Shown here piece by piece: positions 52,548 through 60,741 of a stretch of 64,000 nt of DNA. The translations under genes were made by a program, and so were the position numbers. Below the pieces are notes generated by a model that was not told where the DNA came from, did no database searches, and worked only from the letters and a program-made list of their open reading frames with translations. The stretch is from NCBI GenBank assembly GCA_905203015.1, contig CAJKUC010000001.1, positions 1 to 64,000 of the forward strand, given 5' to 3'. Positions within the stretch are counted from its first letter, which is position 1. Every line of letters starts with the position of its first letter. The stretch comes from an uncultured Christensenella sp. (lineage in GTDB: Bacteria; Bacillota; Clostridia; Christensenellales; Borkfalkiaceae).

Positions 52548-53090
52548 TTATGCCTTTGCTTTCGACTGTTCCGCTTCAAACTTCAAAAGTCGTATGTAAT
52601 TTTCCATTACGGCTTTATCGCTCGTGCGTGCTGTCTTTAACGGATAACGCCATTCAAAACCGATTTCATCGACGAATACGACCTCGTAAACGTAATACTT
52701 GCGCCAACCCGTTTTTTCATCGTACTGACGTTTTTCGCGGACTCTTAATTCGAGGGCTTTATTATCGTCGCCGAAGAGTTTTTCCAACGCTTCATAACCG
52801 CCGACGTCGCTTGCCTTAAAATGCACTTCGGAAACGCTTCCGCGCATCATCGCAGAGGTAACGTATTCCCAATATTGTTTTCCGTCCGTCTTGTTGGTGT
52901 AACGCTTGCGCTTTAAGTGAATTTTCGGTAACTGGGGTTCGTTTGCTTCGACTGCCGTAGTTTCTTCTTCGTCCGTATCCGTTCCCGCAATCGCCTGCGC
53001 TGCTTCCGCTTCTTTTGCCGACTGGGTTAAATTCGCTTTCTGTTTTTCGTTTTTCAACTCGTCTGCTACGTTCACATTTTCTTTTGCCAT
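52548..53090 (-). CDS. Hypothetical protein of mobile-element character
   Basis: 180 residues. An acidic, Ala/Glu/Lys-rich N-terminus (about 1-55, probably disordered) precedes a compact domain with RKRYTNKTDGKQYWEYV, SEVHFKASDVGGYEALEKLF and WRKYYVYEVVFVDEIGFEWR. No signal peptide or membrane segment. The ATG has AAGGAGA ten bases upstream. I do not recognise the family, but the pattern of a short soluble protein paired with a helix-turn-helix-like gene on the same strand is common in plasmids and integrative elements. Single-stranded DNA or replication accessory roles are conceivable but unsupported. It lies at the right border of the atypical island. Confidence 0.6.
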   Translation of the reverse strand: MAKENVNVADELKNEKQKANLTQSAKEAEAAQAIAGTDTDEEETTAVEANEPQLPKIHLKRKRYTNKTDGKQYWEYVTSAMMRGSVSEVHFKASDVGGYEALEKLFGDDNKALELRVREKRQYDEKTGWRKYYVYEVVFVDEIGFEWRYPLKTARTSDKAVMENYIRLLKFEAEQSKAKA

Positions 53091-53223
53091 TCTGTTTTTC
53101 TCCTTTGCGTATCGGTCGCCACCATAAAAAATAACGCGTCAAGTGAAGTGGACTGTTTTCCGCTTCATTTAACACGTCTATTGTAATATAACATTTTATT
53201 TTTCGGATAAGGCGGGCAGATAA

Positions 53224-53252
53224 TTGATAAACACAAAAAAATATGATATAAT
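53224..53252 (+). promoter_or_regulatory. Promoter of the YugP-type peptidase gene
   Basis: TTGATA (53224-53229), 17 bases, TATAAT (53247-53252) with an extended TG-A. Confidence 0.75.
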
Positions 53253-53308
53253 ATATATAAATCTTTCGTTCCCTCCGAAAAAAGAGAGGGCTAAGGAGAA
53301 TATTTACA

Positions 53309-54037
53309 ATGTATTACTATGTTTTTTTGGGCGCATTATTATTGTGCGCGTTGTTTGCCTCCTGGGCAAGCATAAAAGTGCGTTCCACGTACAACGCCTT
53401 TCGCGCGGATAAAACAAGTTCTAACATGACGGGGTACGATACGGCGGTACGCTTGCTCCGCGCCAACGACGTGGAAGGGATTTCCGTTGAAAAAGTAGAG
53501 GGTGAACTTACCGATCACTACAATCCGAAAAAAGCGCTCGTGAATTTATCCGAAAGCACCTACGGCGACGATTCCGTGGCTTCCGTTGCCGTGGCTGCGC
53601 ACGAGATCGGGCACGTATTGCAAAAGAAAAACGGCTATGTGCCGTATAAGATCCGCACGGCGTTGGTGCCGCTTGCGAATATCGGCTCGTTTCTGGCGAT
53701 TCCTCTTGTGCTTCTCGGCATTGTTCTCGAAATCGCGCTGGCGGCAAACAAACCGGGCACGGGCCTCAATGTGGCAATGATCGGCGTTGCGGCGTACGGG
53801 CTTTCCACGCTGTTTACGCTCGTGACGCTTCCCGTGGAACTCGACGCTTCGAGACGTGCGAAAAACATGCTTATAGAAGAAGGAATCTTAACCGACGAAG
53901 AAATGTACGGCGCGGGGAAGGTGCTGAAAGCCGCCGCGATGACGTACGTGGCGGCGCTTGCCACATCGCTGGTGTATTTCCTGCGTTTTTTATGGTATGT
54001 GCTGATGATTTTCGGCGGCGGGAAACGAAAGAAATAA
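53309..54037 (+). CDS. Membrane zinc metallopeptidase, YugP family
   Basis: 242 residues. An N-terminal membrane segment (4-22), then the soluble zinc site HEIGH at residues 98-102, then two long membrane segments (about 120-147 and 152-175) and a last one near 210-232. The length and helix-HEIGH-helix arrangement match the YugP/neutral zinc peptidase family (PF04298), whose substrates are unknown. Supporting motifs are VNLSESTYGDDSVASVAVAA just before the zinc site and LPVELDASRRA, whose Glu is the likely third ligand. AAGGAGA precedes the ATG. It is monocistronic, with a terminator 74 bases downstream. Confidence 0.92.
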   Translation: MYYYVFLGALLLCALFASWASIKVRSTYNAFRADKTSSNMTGYDTAVRLLRANDVEGISVEKVEGELTDHYNPKKALVNLSESTYGDDSVASVAVAAHEIGHVLQKKNGYVPYKIRTALVPLANIGSFLAIPLVLLGIVLEIALAANKPGTGLNVAMIGVAAYGLSTLFTLVTLPVELDASRRAKNMLIEEGILTDEEMYGAGKVLKAAAMTYVAALATSLVYFLRFLWYVLMIFGGGKRKK

Positions 54038-54099
54038 CAAAAAGAGTGTAAATGCGGGAAAACACGAGAAAAGGCGGTTTTTCCCGAATTTTCGGGGAA

Positions 54100-54108
54100 T
54101 GATATAAT
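54100..54108 (+). promoter_or_regulatory. Extended -10 element directly before a terminator hairpin
   Basis: TG-A-TATAAT. Its start point would fall at the foot of the hairpin at 54111-54158, so any transcript would be terminated or attenuated at once unless the hairpin is opened. Confidence 0.35.
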
Positions 54109-54110
54109 TT

Positions 54111-54158
54111 AAAGAACGGACAGGCGAAAAAAGACGCCCGATTCCGTTCTTTTTTATT
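54111..54158 (+). terminator. Strong terminator after the peptidase gene
   Basis: AAAGAACGGA (54111-54120) pairs exactly with TCCGTTCTTT (54143-54152), with an inner GGCG/CGCC helix, followed by a T-run. Confidence 0.85.
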
Positions 54159-54226
54159 TTTTTCGGACATATATTAGCATACAAAGCGACGAAAAAGCGG
54201 TCGGGATAAAAAAGGAGGGTGGTACA

Positions 54227-55240
54227 ATGAACGAAGAAATAGAATACGCCGAAATGCTGGAAATTCCCGTTTCCACGGTGAGCGTAACGGAAAAGAGAGG
54301 AAGGCTTCGTAAAAACAAAGGCGACCTGAAGGAGAAACTCATTTCCCGCGTGAACAAAAAGGCGGCGAGGGAAGAATCGCGGAAAATTTATCCGATACAA
54401 GACGAATACGCCGAAACGGAAAACGTCGCTCGGAGCGGCGGCGAAACAAAGCGTTTTTCGGGGAACGAAAGCGCGGCGGCATATGCCGCCGAAAACGCGC
54501 CGTATCCGTTTGCGGGGGAATCGGCGAAGATGCCCGAATTTGTTTCGTATGGAGAAAACGGCGGGGCTTCCGCTTCGGGCGAATATGCGCAAAACGACGG
54601 ATATGAATCTTCGGACGGGGCGTATTCTTCCTTTGCCACAGTGACGATCGAAAACGACGATCGACAGAATCCGCAGGCGGATTCGTATGCGGGCGTTATA
54701 AAAAAGAGAAAGATTTCGGGGCGCATTCTTGCCACGGAATTTGCCGCCGCGTGCCTGCTTTGCGGTACGATATTCATGACGAACGTGTTTGTGCCGAAGA
54801 GCGGAATGAACGTATTTTTCCGTTCGCTCACACAAAAACAGGAGACTCCCGTACAAAAATCTTATTCCGATTTTACGCTGAAAAGCGTGGTGAGCGAATA
54901 TGCGGAAATTCCGCTGAACGTTTCGGAAACGGGCGTGCTTTCTTTCAAGGGAAAATGCTGCGTTTATCCTGCCGTAGACGGCACGATCGCCGCCGTGACG
55001 AAGAACGAAAACGGAACGTTCGATATTAAAATTTCTCACACGGACGATTTCTACGGCATGATCTGCGGGCTGAACGACGTATATTATGCGGAAGGGGATA
55101 AGGTGTATGCGAATATTCCCGTAGGCTATACGCGCGGCGAATCCGACGTGCAGGTGACGATGTATTCCGGCGACACCATGCTCACCGCCTTTTCCGTAGA
55201 CGATCAGAATTGCCTTTCGTGGGCGCAATCGGAAGCCTGA
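54227..55240 (+). CDS. SpoIVFA-like membrane protein with a LytM/M23-type domain
   Basis: 337 residues. A long acidic cytoplasmic region (1-160) precedes one membrane segment (about 168-188, ILATEFAAACLLCGTIFMTN). The outside domain (about 215-337) has CCVYPAVDGTIAAVTKNENG and FDIKISHTDDFYGMICGLND, the degenerate LytM/M23 sandwich of SpoIVFA without zinc ligands. In Bacillus, SpoIVFA holds the intramembrane protease SpoIVFB inactive in the forespore outer membrane until the SpoIVB signal arrives. Here the next gene is an SpoIVFB-type M50 protease, so the pairing supports the call. The cytoplasmic region is longer than in Bacillus. AAGGAGGGTGG precedes the ATG. Confidence 0.72.
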   Translation: MNEEIEYAEMLEIPVSTVSVTEKRGRLRKNKGDLKEKLISRVNKKAAREESRKIYPIQDEYAETENVARSGGETKRFSGNESAAAYAAENAPYPFAGESAKMPEFVSYGENGGASASGEYAQNDGYESSDGAYSSFATVTIENDDRQNPQADSYAGVIKKRKISGRILATEFAAACLLCGTIFMTNVFVPKSGMNVFFRSLTQKQETPVQKSYSDFTLKSVVSEYAEIPLNVSETGVLSFKGKCCVYPAVDGTIAAVTKNENGTFDIKISHTDDFYGMICGLNDVYYAEGDKVYANIPVGYTRGESDVQVTMYSGDTMLTAFSVDDQNCLSWAQSEA

Positions 55241-55364
55241 AAACGAATCCGGGCGTGCCGTGTAAACGAGTCGCTTGAACGGAGCGCCCGACGTATGCGC
55301 CGCTATCAGGCGGAACGAAACGGCGGAAAGCGAAAAAATCGCTGTTGCGGGGCACGGAGAAAAA

Positions 55365-56330
55365 ATGAAGAGAAAACACAGAAATATGCGGGCGAACGAA
55401 AAAAAAGACGGGCGGACGTTGAGCGTCCACCCGCTTTTTTTGCTCGCGGGAATTTACGCCTGTTTTACGGGCTCGTTGCCGTTGTATCTCGGGGCAGTGG
55501 CGGTGGCGTTGCAGCACGAATGCGCCCATTCTTTCGCGGCGGCGAAACTCGGATTCAGGCTGAATAAAATCGTGTTGATGCCGTACGGCGCGGTGATTCG
55601 CGGCGATCTGAGCGGTATTTCGCTGAAAGACGAGATCGCCGTAGCCGCCGCAGGTCCGCTTTGCAATCTTTTTACGGCATTGCTGTTCGTTTCGCTCTGG
55701 TGGTTGTTTCCCGATATTTATCCGTATACGGAAGCGGCGTTTTATTTGTCTTTGTATATCGGGCTGGGCAATCTTCTGCCTCTGTATCCGCTGGACGGCG
55801 GGCGGATATTGCGCGCGACGGCGGCAAAGAAAACGGGCGAAAAGAAAGCGGAAAAAATCTGCCGTACGATCACGCTCGTCTGCGCGGCGGCGATTCTGAT
55901 TGCCGCCGTTATTTTCGGCGTAAAAAAAGAAAACGTAATATCTTTATATGCGTTCGCCGTTTTTTTGTTTTTCGGGGCAGTGCAACGCGGAGGCAGTTAC
56001 GAGAAGATCGGTACGGATTACGACGCGGCTTTTTTGCGCGGCGTAGAAGAAAAAATCGTGGCGGTGGACGGCGGCTGTACGTTAAAGCGCGCTTTGTCGT
56101 TTTGCGAAAGCGGAAAATTTTTGCGGCTGAATCTTCTGGAAAACGGAGTGAAAACAGACGAAACGGATGAAAGAGAATTATTCGCCGTATTAAGCGGAGA
56201 AAACCTGTACGAACCGCTGCGTAAAATTCTCGCCGGGGCACGGGAACGGGAAAAAATATCAGGCGATTCCGGGCAAAATTCGTTCGTTACGGGAGATTTC
56301 GTGAAAAAACACACAAAAATTTCACAATAA
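55365..56330 (+). CDS. Intramembrane M50 metalloprotease, SpoIVFB-like
   Basis: 321 residues from ATG 55365, which has GGAG five bases upstream. Site-2-protease motifs are HECAH (His51, Glu52, His55) and the distal YPLDGG with Asp144. The spacing is close to B. subtilis SpoIVFB, where His43, Glu44, His47 and Asp137 play these roles. Six hydrophobic segments form the core, with a C-terminal soluble extension (about 230-321) where CBS domains occur in homologues. The Bacillus enzyme removes the pro-sequence of sigma-K during sporulation. Adjacency to an SpoIVFA-like gene makes this the likely role here, though no sporulation gene other than this pair is visible. Confidence 0.85.
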   Translation: MKRKHRNMRANEKKDGRTLSVHPLFLLAGIYACFTGSLPLYLGAVAVALQHECAHSFAAAKLGFRLNKIVLMPYGAVIRGDLSGISLKDEIAVAAAGPLCNLFTALLFVSLWWLFPDIYPYTEAAFYLSLYIGLGNLLPLYPLDGGRILRATAAKKTGEKKAEKICRTITLVCAAAILIAAVIFGVKKENVISLYAFAVFLFFGAVQRGGSYEKIGTDYDAAFLRGVEEKIVAVDGGCTLKRALSFCESGKFLRLNLLENGVKTDETDERELFAVLSGENLYEPLRKILAGAREREKISGDSGQNSFVTGDFVKKHTKISQ

Positions 56331-56363
56331 ACGGGGAAAACGACGAAAAACGGAAAAAATCCG

Positions 56364-56393
56364 TTGCCAAAAAAGGGAAATTTGTGTTATACT
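56364..56393 (+). promoter_or_regulatory. Promoter of the RNase E/G gene
   Basis: TTGCCA (56364-56369), 18 bases, TATACT (56388-56393) with an extended TG-T. A leader of about 95 bases follows. RNase E messages are autoregulated through their leaders in other bacteria, but no clear fold is visible here. Confidence 0.65.
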
Positions 56394-56494
56394 GATATTC
56401 GGTGAAAATCGGCGTTCCGTAAAAAGCATGGTAGTCCGTTATAAAACTTGCAGTCGGAGCAACCAAAAAAGCAGGCGATAAAGGCAGGCGACAA

Positions 56495-57994
56495 ATGAAA
56501 AAAGAATGGTTTTTCGACAGGTATTGCGGACATCTTATGGCGGCGTTGCTGGAAGACGGCGAATTGACGGAATTTGCCGCGGAAAGCGAAAAACAGGGCG
56601 ACCTTGTAGGCAACGTATATAAAGGAAGGGTGACGAACGTGCTGGCGGGCATGCAGGCGGCGTTCGTCGCGTGCGGGCTGGAAAGAAACTGCTATCTTTC
56701 CACCGACGAAACGTTTACCGATTATACGAAATACGACGGTTCGCTGAAAAAACAGATGCCTTTACGCCTGAAAGAGGGCGACGAGGTGATCGTGCAGGTG
56801 ACAAAGCCGCCGCGGGGAAACAAGGGCGCGAAAGTCACTACGAAACTTTCTTTCGTGGGCAAACGGCTCATCTATCTTCCGAATACCGATTTTCTCGGGA
56901 TTTCGCGTAAAATCACGCACGAGGAAACGCGGGAAGTCCTTCTGAAAATCGCCGAAAAAATGAGAAAAAGCGAAAACGAAGGGTTTATCGTGCGCACGCA
57001 AGCCCCGTATGCCTCGAAAAAAGTCCTTGCCACCGAAGCGGAATATCTGAAGAGCCTGTGCGAAGAAACGCTGGAAAAGGCTAAAACGGCGAAAGTGGGA
57101 GATCTTTTGTACCGAGACAGCGATCTGCCCGTGCGCGTGATGCGCGACAGTATCGGTGACGACGTTGCTTCGATGACCGTGGGCGATCGCGCCTTATACG
57201 AAAAACTCGTACGGCTTGCGCGGCTGCGCGGAGATCTGCCTGCGAAAAAGATCGTGTATTGCGACGGAGAAAAGGCGATGTTCCGCCGATTCGGCATCGA
57301 TAAACTGATGTATGAGGCGGTAGGGCCCGTCGTAACGGTGAAAGGCGGCGGTTACCTCGTGGTGCAGCAGACGGAAGCCATGACGGTGGTGGACGTGAAT
57401 ACGGGGAGTTACGTAGGCGAAACGTCGCTGGAAGAAACGGCGTTTGCCGTAAATCTCGCGGCGGCAAAAGAGGTGGCGAGGCAGGTGCGCCTCAGAAACG
57501 TAGGCGGCATCGTGGTGGTGGATTTTATCGATATGGAACTGCCCGAGCATAAACAAGCCGTCACCGACGCGCTTATGGCGGCGTTGCAACGGGATAAGGC
57601 GAAATGCAAAGTGCTGCCGATGAGCGAACTTTGCCTTACGGAATTTACGAGAAAGCGGATCGGCAGTGAAGTGCCTTCGTATTTCTATAAACCGTGCAAG
57701 CATTGCGAGTCCCGCGGCTTTATTCAGGCGGACGTATTTATCGTATCCCGCCTGCGCGCGGATATTATGGATTTATTCGCCGAGGGATACAAGGCGGTGA
57801 TCGCGGAACTGAATGCGGAAATCATGCAGAAGATTTTACGCGAGGGTTGGCTGCGGGAAGAAGTGAACGGCGTATGGAAAGATAAGCGCGTGTATATGAT
57901 TCCGCATAAGACGTACGAGGACGAATTTTTCACCGTACGGGGCGACAATTCCGGCGTTCTGTCTTTGCCCGACAAGGCGCAGATTTTGTATTGA
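56495..57994 (+). CDS. rng: Ribonuclease E/G family endoribonuclease
   Basis: 499 residues, RNase G size, with no long C-terminal degradosome scaffold. The S1-like RNA-binding domain is at the start (GDLVGNVYKGRVTNVLAGMQ, AAFVACGLERNCYLS). The catalytic core has VVDVNTGSYVG and GGIVVVDFIDM, whose aspartates bind the catalytic Mg2+. The zinc-link cysteine pair CKHCESRG sits near residue 405, holding the dimer. It cleaves single-stranded, 5'-monophosphate RNA in rRNA processing and mRNA decay. In many clostridia this gene precedes rplU (L21); here it precedes pyruvate kinase instead. Confidence 0.95.
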   Translation: MKKEWFFDRYCGHLMAALLEDGELTEFAAESEKQGDLVGNVYKGRVTNVLAGMQAAFVACGLERNCYLSTDETFTDYTKYDGSLKKQMPLRLKEGDEVIVQVTKPPRGNKGAKVTTKLSFVGKRLIYLPNTDFLGISRKITHEETREVLLKIAEKMRKSENEGFIVRTQAPYASKKVLATEAEYLKSLCEETLEKAKTAKVGDLLYRDSDLPVRVMRDSIGDDVASMTVGDRALYEKLVRLARLRGDLPAKKIVYCDGEKAMFRRFGIDKLMYEAVGPVVTVKGGGYLVVQQTEAMTVVDVNTGSYVGETSLEETAFAVNLAAAKEVARQVRLRNVGGIVVVDFIDMELPEHKQAVTDALMAALQRDKAKCKVLPMSELCLTEFTRKRIGSEVPSYFYKPCKHCESRGFIQADVFIVSRLRADIMDLFAEGYKAVIAELNAEIMQKILREGWLREEVNGVWKDKRVYMIPHKTYEDEFFTVRGDNSGVLSLPDKAQILY

Positions 57995-58104
57995 AAACGG
58001 CGGCGAGGCGGAAGAGAACGAAAGGCTTACGTTCGTATCGCTTTCATGATACCGGCGCATAATGATTATGCGTCAGATTTAAACGAAAAGAAGGAAAAAA
58101 AACA

Positions 58105-59517
58105 ATGAGAAAAACGAAAATCGTATGTACGATCGGCCCCGCCAGCGACGGCGAGGACGTAATGGAAAAAATGTGCAAAGCGGGAATGAACGTGGCGCGG
58201 CTGAATTTTTCGCACGGCACGCACGATGATTACGAAAAGAAGATCGAAAAACTGGTGCGCGTGCGGGAAAAACTCGGCTATCCTCTCGCCATTATGCTGG
58301 ATACCAAGGGGCCGGAATATCGTATCCGTACCTTTAAAAACGGCAAGGTGACGCTGAACGAAGGAGACGAATTTACATTTGCGGCCGACGAAATCGAAGG
58401 GGATAATACGCGCGTATCCGTTTCTTATCCGTATCTCGCGGAAGAACTCGCGCCCGGGGATAAAGTGCTGCTCAATAACGGTCTGATGATTTTCAGGGTG
58501 AAAAAAATCGTCGGACGGGATCTGGTGTGCGAGGTGGAAGCGGGCGGAGTGCTTTCCGATCGGAAAAGTATGAGTTTCCCGAATAAAGTGCTGAAACAAA
58601 AATACCTCAGCGAGCAGGACAAAGCGGATATTCTTTTCGGCGTGAAGCACGGCGTTGATTATATCGCCTGTTCGTTTGTTTCCGTGAAGCAGGATCTGAT
58701 CGATATAAAAAATTATCTGAAAGAAATCGGCGGCGAGGGGATCGATCTTATCGCGAAAATCGAAAACCGTGCGGGCGTGGAAAACATCGAGGAGATCTGC
58801 ACGGAATGTGAAGGAATCATGATCGGCAGAGGCGATATGGGCGTGGAAATTCCCTACGAAGAATTGCCCGCGATTCAGAAAGGGCTGATCACGAAATGCC
58901 GTTTGCTCGGGAAACGCGTGATCACCGCCACAGAAATGTTGGAATCCATGATCACCAATCCCCGCCCCACGCGCGCGGAAATTTCCGACGTAGCCAACGC
59001 CGTATACGACGGCACGAGCGCAACGATGCTTTCGGGCGAATCGGCGGCGGGAAAATATCCCGTGGAAGCCGTGGCGGCGATGGCGCGTATCGCGGAATAC
59101 ACAGAACGGGAAATCGATTACTCCAATCGGTTTCAGCGTTCGGAATTTCGTATCAAAAGCACGGTGGACGCGATTTCTCATGCCACGTGCGGCATGGCGA
59201 GCGACGTGCGCGCCCGCGCAATCGTAGTGAACACGCTTTCCGGAAAAACCGCGCGCATGGTATCGAGATTCCGCCCCGCGGCGGATATCATCGCTTTCAC
59301 CACGAACGAAAAAACGTGGCGTAAACTTGCGCTCTCGTGGGGCGTTACGCCGATGCTGAGCCCCGTCTTCGACGGCGTGAGCGAGATGTTTGCGGCAACG
59401 GCGGAAAAGGCGAAGGAAATGCTGTCGCTGAAAACGGGGGATAAGATCGTACTGACGGGCGGGCTTACCGACGGCACTTCGGGAAATACCGATCTCGTGA
59501 AAATTCAGACGATGTGA
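58105..59517 (+). CDS. pyk: Pyruvate kinase
   Basis: 470 residues, cytoplasmic, converting phosphoenolpyruvate and ADP to pyruvate and ATP. Signatures in order: TKIVCTIGPAS, AGMNVARLNFSHG, MLDTKGPE, IAKIENRAGVENIEEI with the catalytic Lys, MIGRGDMGVE and MLESMITNPRPTRAE. The C-terminal regulatory domain is complete to about 470, but there is no extra PEP-utiliser domain as found in Bacillus. AAGGA precedes the ATG. The leader contains two small hairpins (GTATC/GATAC at 58035 and CGCATAAT/ATTATGCG at 58056-58072). A perfect terminator follows. Confidence 0.97.
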   Translation: MRKTKIVCTIGPASDGEDVMEKMCKAGMNVARLNFSHGTHDDYEKKIEKLVRVREKLGYPLAIMLDTKGPEYRIRTFKNGKVTLNEGDEFTFAADEIEGDNTRVSVSYPYLAEELAPGDKVLLNNGLMIFRVKKIVGRDLVCEVEAGGVLSDRKSMSFPNKVLKQKYLSEQDKADILFGVKHGVDYIACSFVSVKQDLIDIKNYLKEIGGEGIDLIAKIENRAGVENIEEICTECEGIMIGRGDMGVEIPYEELPAIQKGLITKCRLLGKRVITATEMLESMITNPRPTRAEISDVANAVYDGTSATMLSGESAAGKYPVEAVAAMARIAEYTEREIDYSNRFQRSEFRIKSTVDAISHATCGMASDVRARAIVVNTLSGKTARMVSRFRPAADIIAFTTNEKTWRKLALSWGVTPMLSPVFDGVSEMFAATAEKAKEMLSLKTGDKIVLTGGLTDGTSGNTDLVKIQTM

Positions 59518-59545
59518 AAAAAATCGTAAAAAATAAAGCGAACGG

Positions 59546-59581
59546 AAGCGGAGAAGAAAAAAATCTTCTCCGCTTTCTCTT
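59546..59581 (+). terminator. Terminator after pyruvate kinase
   Basis: AAGCGGAGAAG (59546-59556) pairs exactly with CTTCTCCGCTT (59565-59575), then TCTCTTC. Confidence 0.85.
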
Positions 59582-59601
59582 CGCAAGAGAGGCAAAAGAT
59601 A

Positions 59602-59630
59602 TTGACAGGCATATAAAAAAGTTATATAAT
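59602..59630 (+). promoter_or_regulatory. Perfect consensus promoter for the YitT pair
   Basis: TTGACA (59602-59607), exactly 17 bases, TATAAT (59625-59630). Confidence 0.9.
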
Positions 59631-59762
59631 ATTTACACTGTAAAATCAGATCGGCATAGTGTGCGGCTTTTTTGCGGAAAAACGAATTTTTTTGCCTTTC
59701 GCGAGCGCGGAAGGTTCGTAAAAGGCGGCTTTTTCGGAAGCAAAAAGCGAACGGCGGTGGAT

Positions 59763-60656
59763 ATGACGGAAGGATCGGGAACGAAGAAGTACGGAATAAA
59801 AAATTTTTTGTCTGACGGGGGGGTGATTATCGTTGCGGCGGTGTTATCCGCGCTCGGTTTTCACGTATTCGTATATCCCGCGAAATTCGCGCCGGGCGGC
59901 ATGGACGGTATCGTGACGATCTTGCAGGAAAAAACGGGATTAAGCGCGGGCTGGTATTCGTTGTTTTTGAATCTTCCGCTTTTAATTGCCGCATATTTCG
60001 TGCTGAAACGGCGGTACGTGATCTGCACCGTGGCGTTCACCTTTTTGAATTCGATTTTTCTTATCGTGCTGGAAAGAATTCATTTTTATCAGTATCCCGC
60101 CGATTCGGAAAGGTTGCTGGCGGCGATATTTTCGGGGATTATTCTCGGTACGCGTGTGGGCATGCTTTTAAAGATGGGCGCGAGCACGGGCGGCGTGGAC
60201 ATCATCGCTTGTATGGTGCAGAAAAATCGCCCGTATCTGAATGTGGAAAGGATCATCGCCGTGATTTCGTATCTTGTGATCGTCTGTTCGTATTTCGTGT
60301 ATAAAGATCTGGACAGTATCCTTCTCGGCGTGGTGCAGATGTTTATTTACGAGCGTGTGGCGGGGGCTTTCATGCGCGATAACCGCAATGCCGTGGAGTT
60401 TAAAATCGTTACGAAACACCCCGAAGAGATCCGCGGGGAAATCTTATATTCGCTGAAACACGGCGCGACGGTGGTGGAAAGCAAGGGCATGTTTACGGAA
60501 AGCGGCAGCAGCATTATTTTTTCCGTAGTGAATCTGCGCCAGATTCCCGACTTTCTGAATATTCTGAAAAAGTATCCGGATACGTTCGTTTATTACACGG
60601 AAGTTTCGGGCGTATCGGGAAATTTCCGTCGTCGCAGAGACGAAGAGGCAAAATAA
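59763..60656 (+). CDS. YitT-family membrane protein (DUF161/DUF2179)
   Basis: 297 residues from ATG 59763. The frame is open from 59514, but that part runs through the pyk terminator and promoter and is not coding. Five or six membrane segments lead to the conserved KMGASTGGVDIIACMV loop, then a cytoplasmic DUF2179 domain (about 215-290) with FKIVTKHPEEIRGEILYSLK, HGATVVESKGMFT and the FSVVNLRQIPDF strand. The family is widespread in Firmicutes and its transport role is unknown. The next gene is a divergent paralogue, suggesting they may form a hetero-oligomer. Confidence 0.88.
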   Translation: MTEGSGTKKYGIKNFLSDGGVIIVAAVLSALGFHVFVYPAKFAPGGMDGIVTILQEKTGLSAGWYSLFLNLPLLIAAYFVLKRRYVICTVAFTFLNSIFLIVLERIHFYQYPADSERLLAAIFSGIILGTRVGMLLKMGASTGGVDIIACMVQKNRPYLNVERIIAVISYLVIVCSYFVYKDLDSILLGVVQMFIYERVAGAFMRDNRNAVEFKIVTKHPEEIRGEILYSLKHGATVVESKGMFTESGSSIIFSVVNLRQIPDFLNILKKYPDTFVYYTEVSGVSGNFRRRRDEEAK

Positions 60657-60741
60657 TTCCGTAAAAAAATACGGAATTTCGGCGGAACATCAGAAAAGTT
60701 TAAAAAACGAAAACGGCCGCAGAGGCGCGGCGGAGAAGAAT

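Noticed and set aside
53990..55228. 412-codon minus-strand frame
   Set aside because: Antisense of the SpoIVFA-like gene, and it passes through a terminator.
58066..59595. 509-codon minus-strand frame
   Set aside because: Antisense of pyruvate kinase.
59514..59762. 83-codon upstream extension of the first YitT gene
   Set aside because: It runs through the pyruvate kinase terminator and a perfect promoter, so transcription starts inside it. ATG 59763 is the first plausible start.
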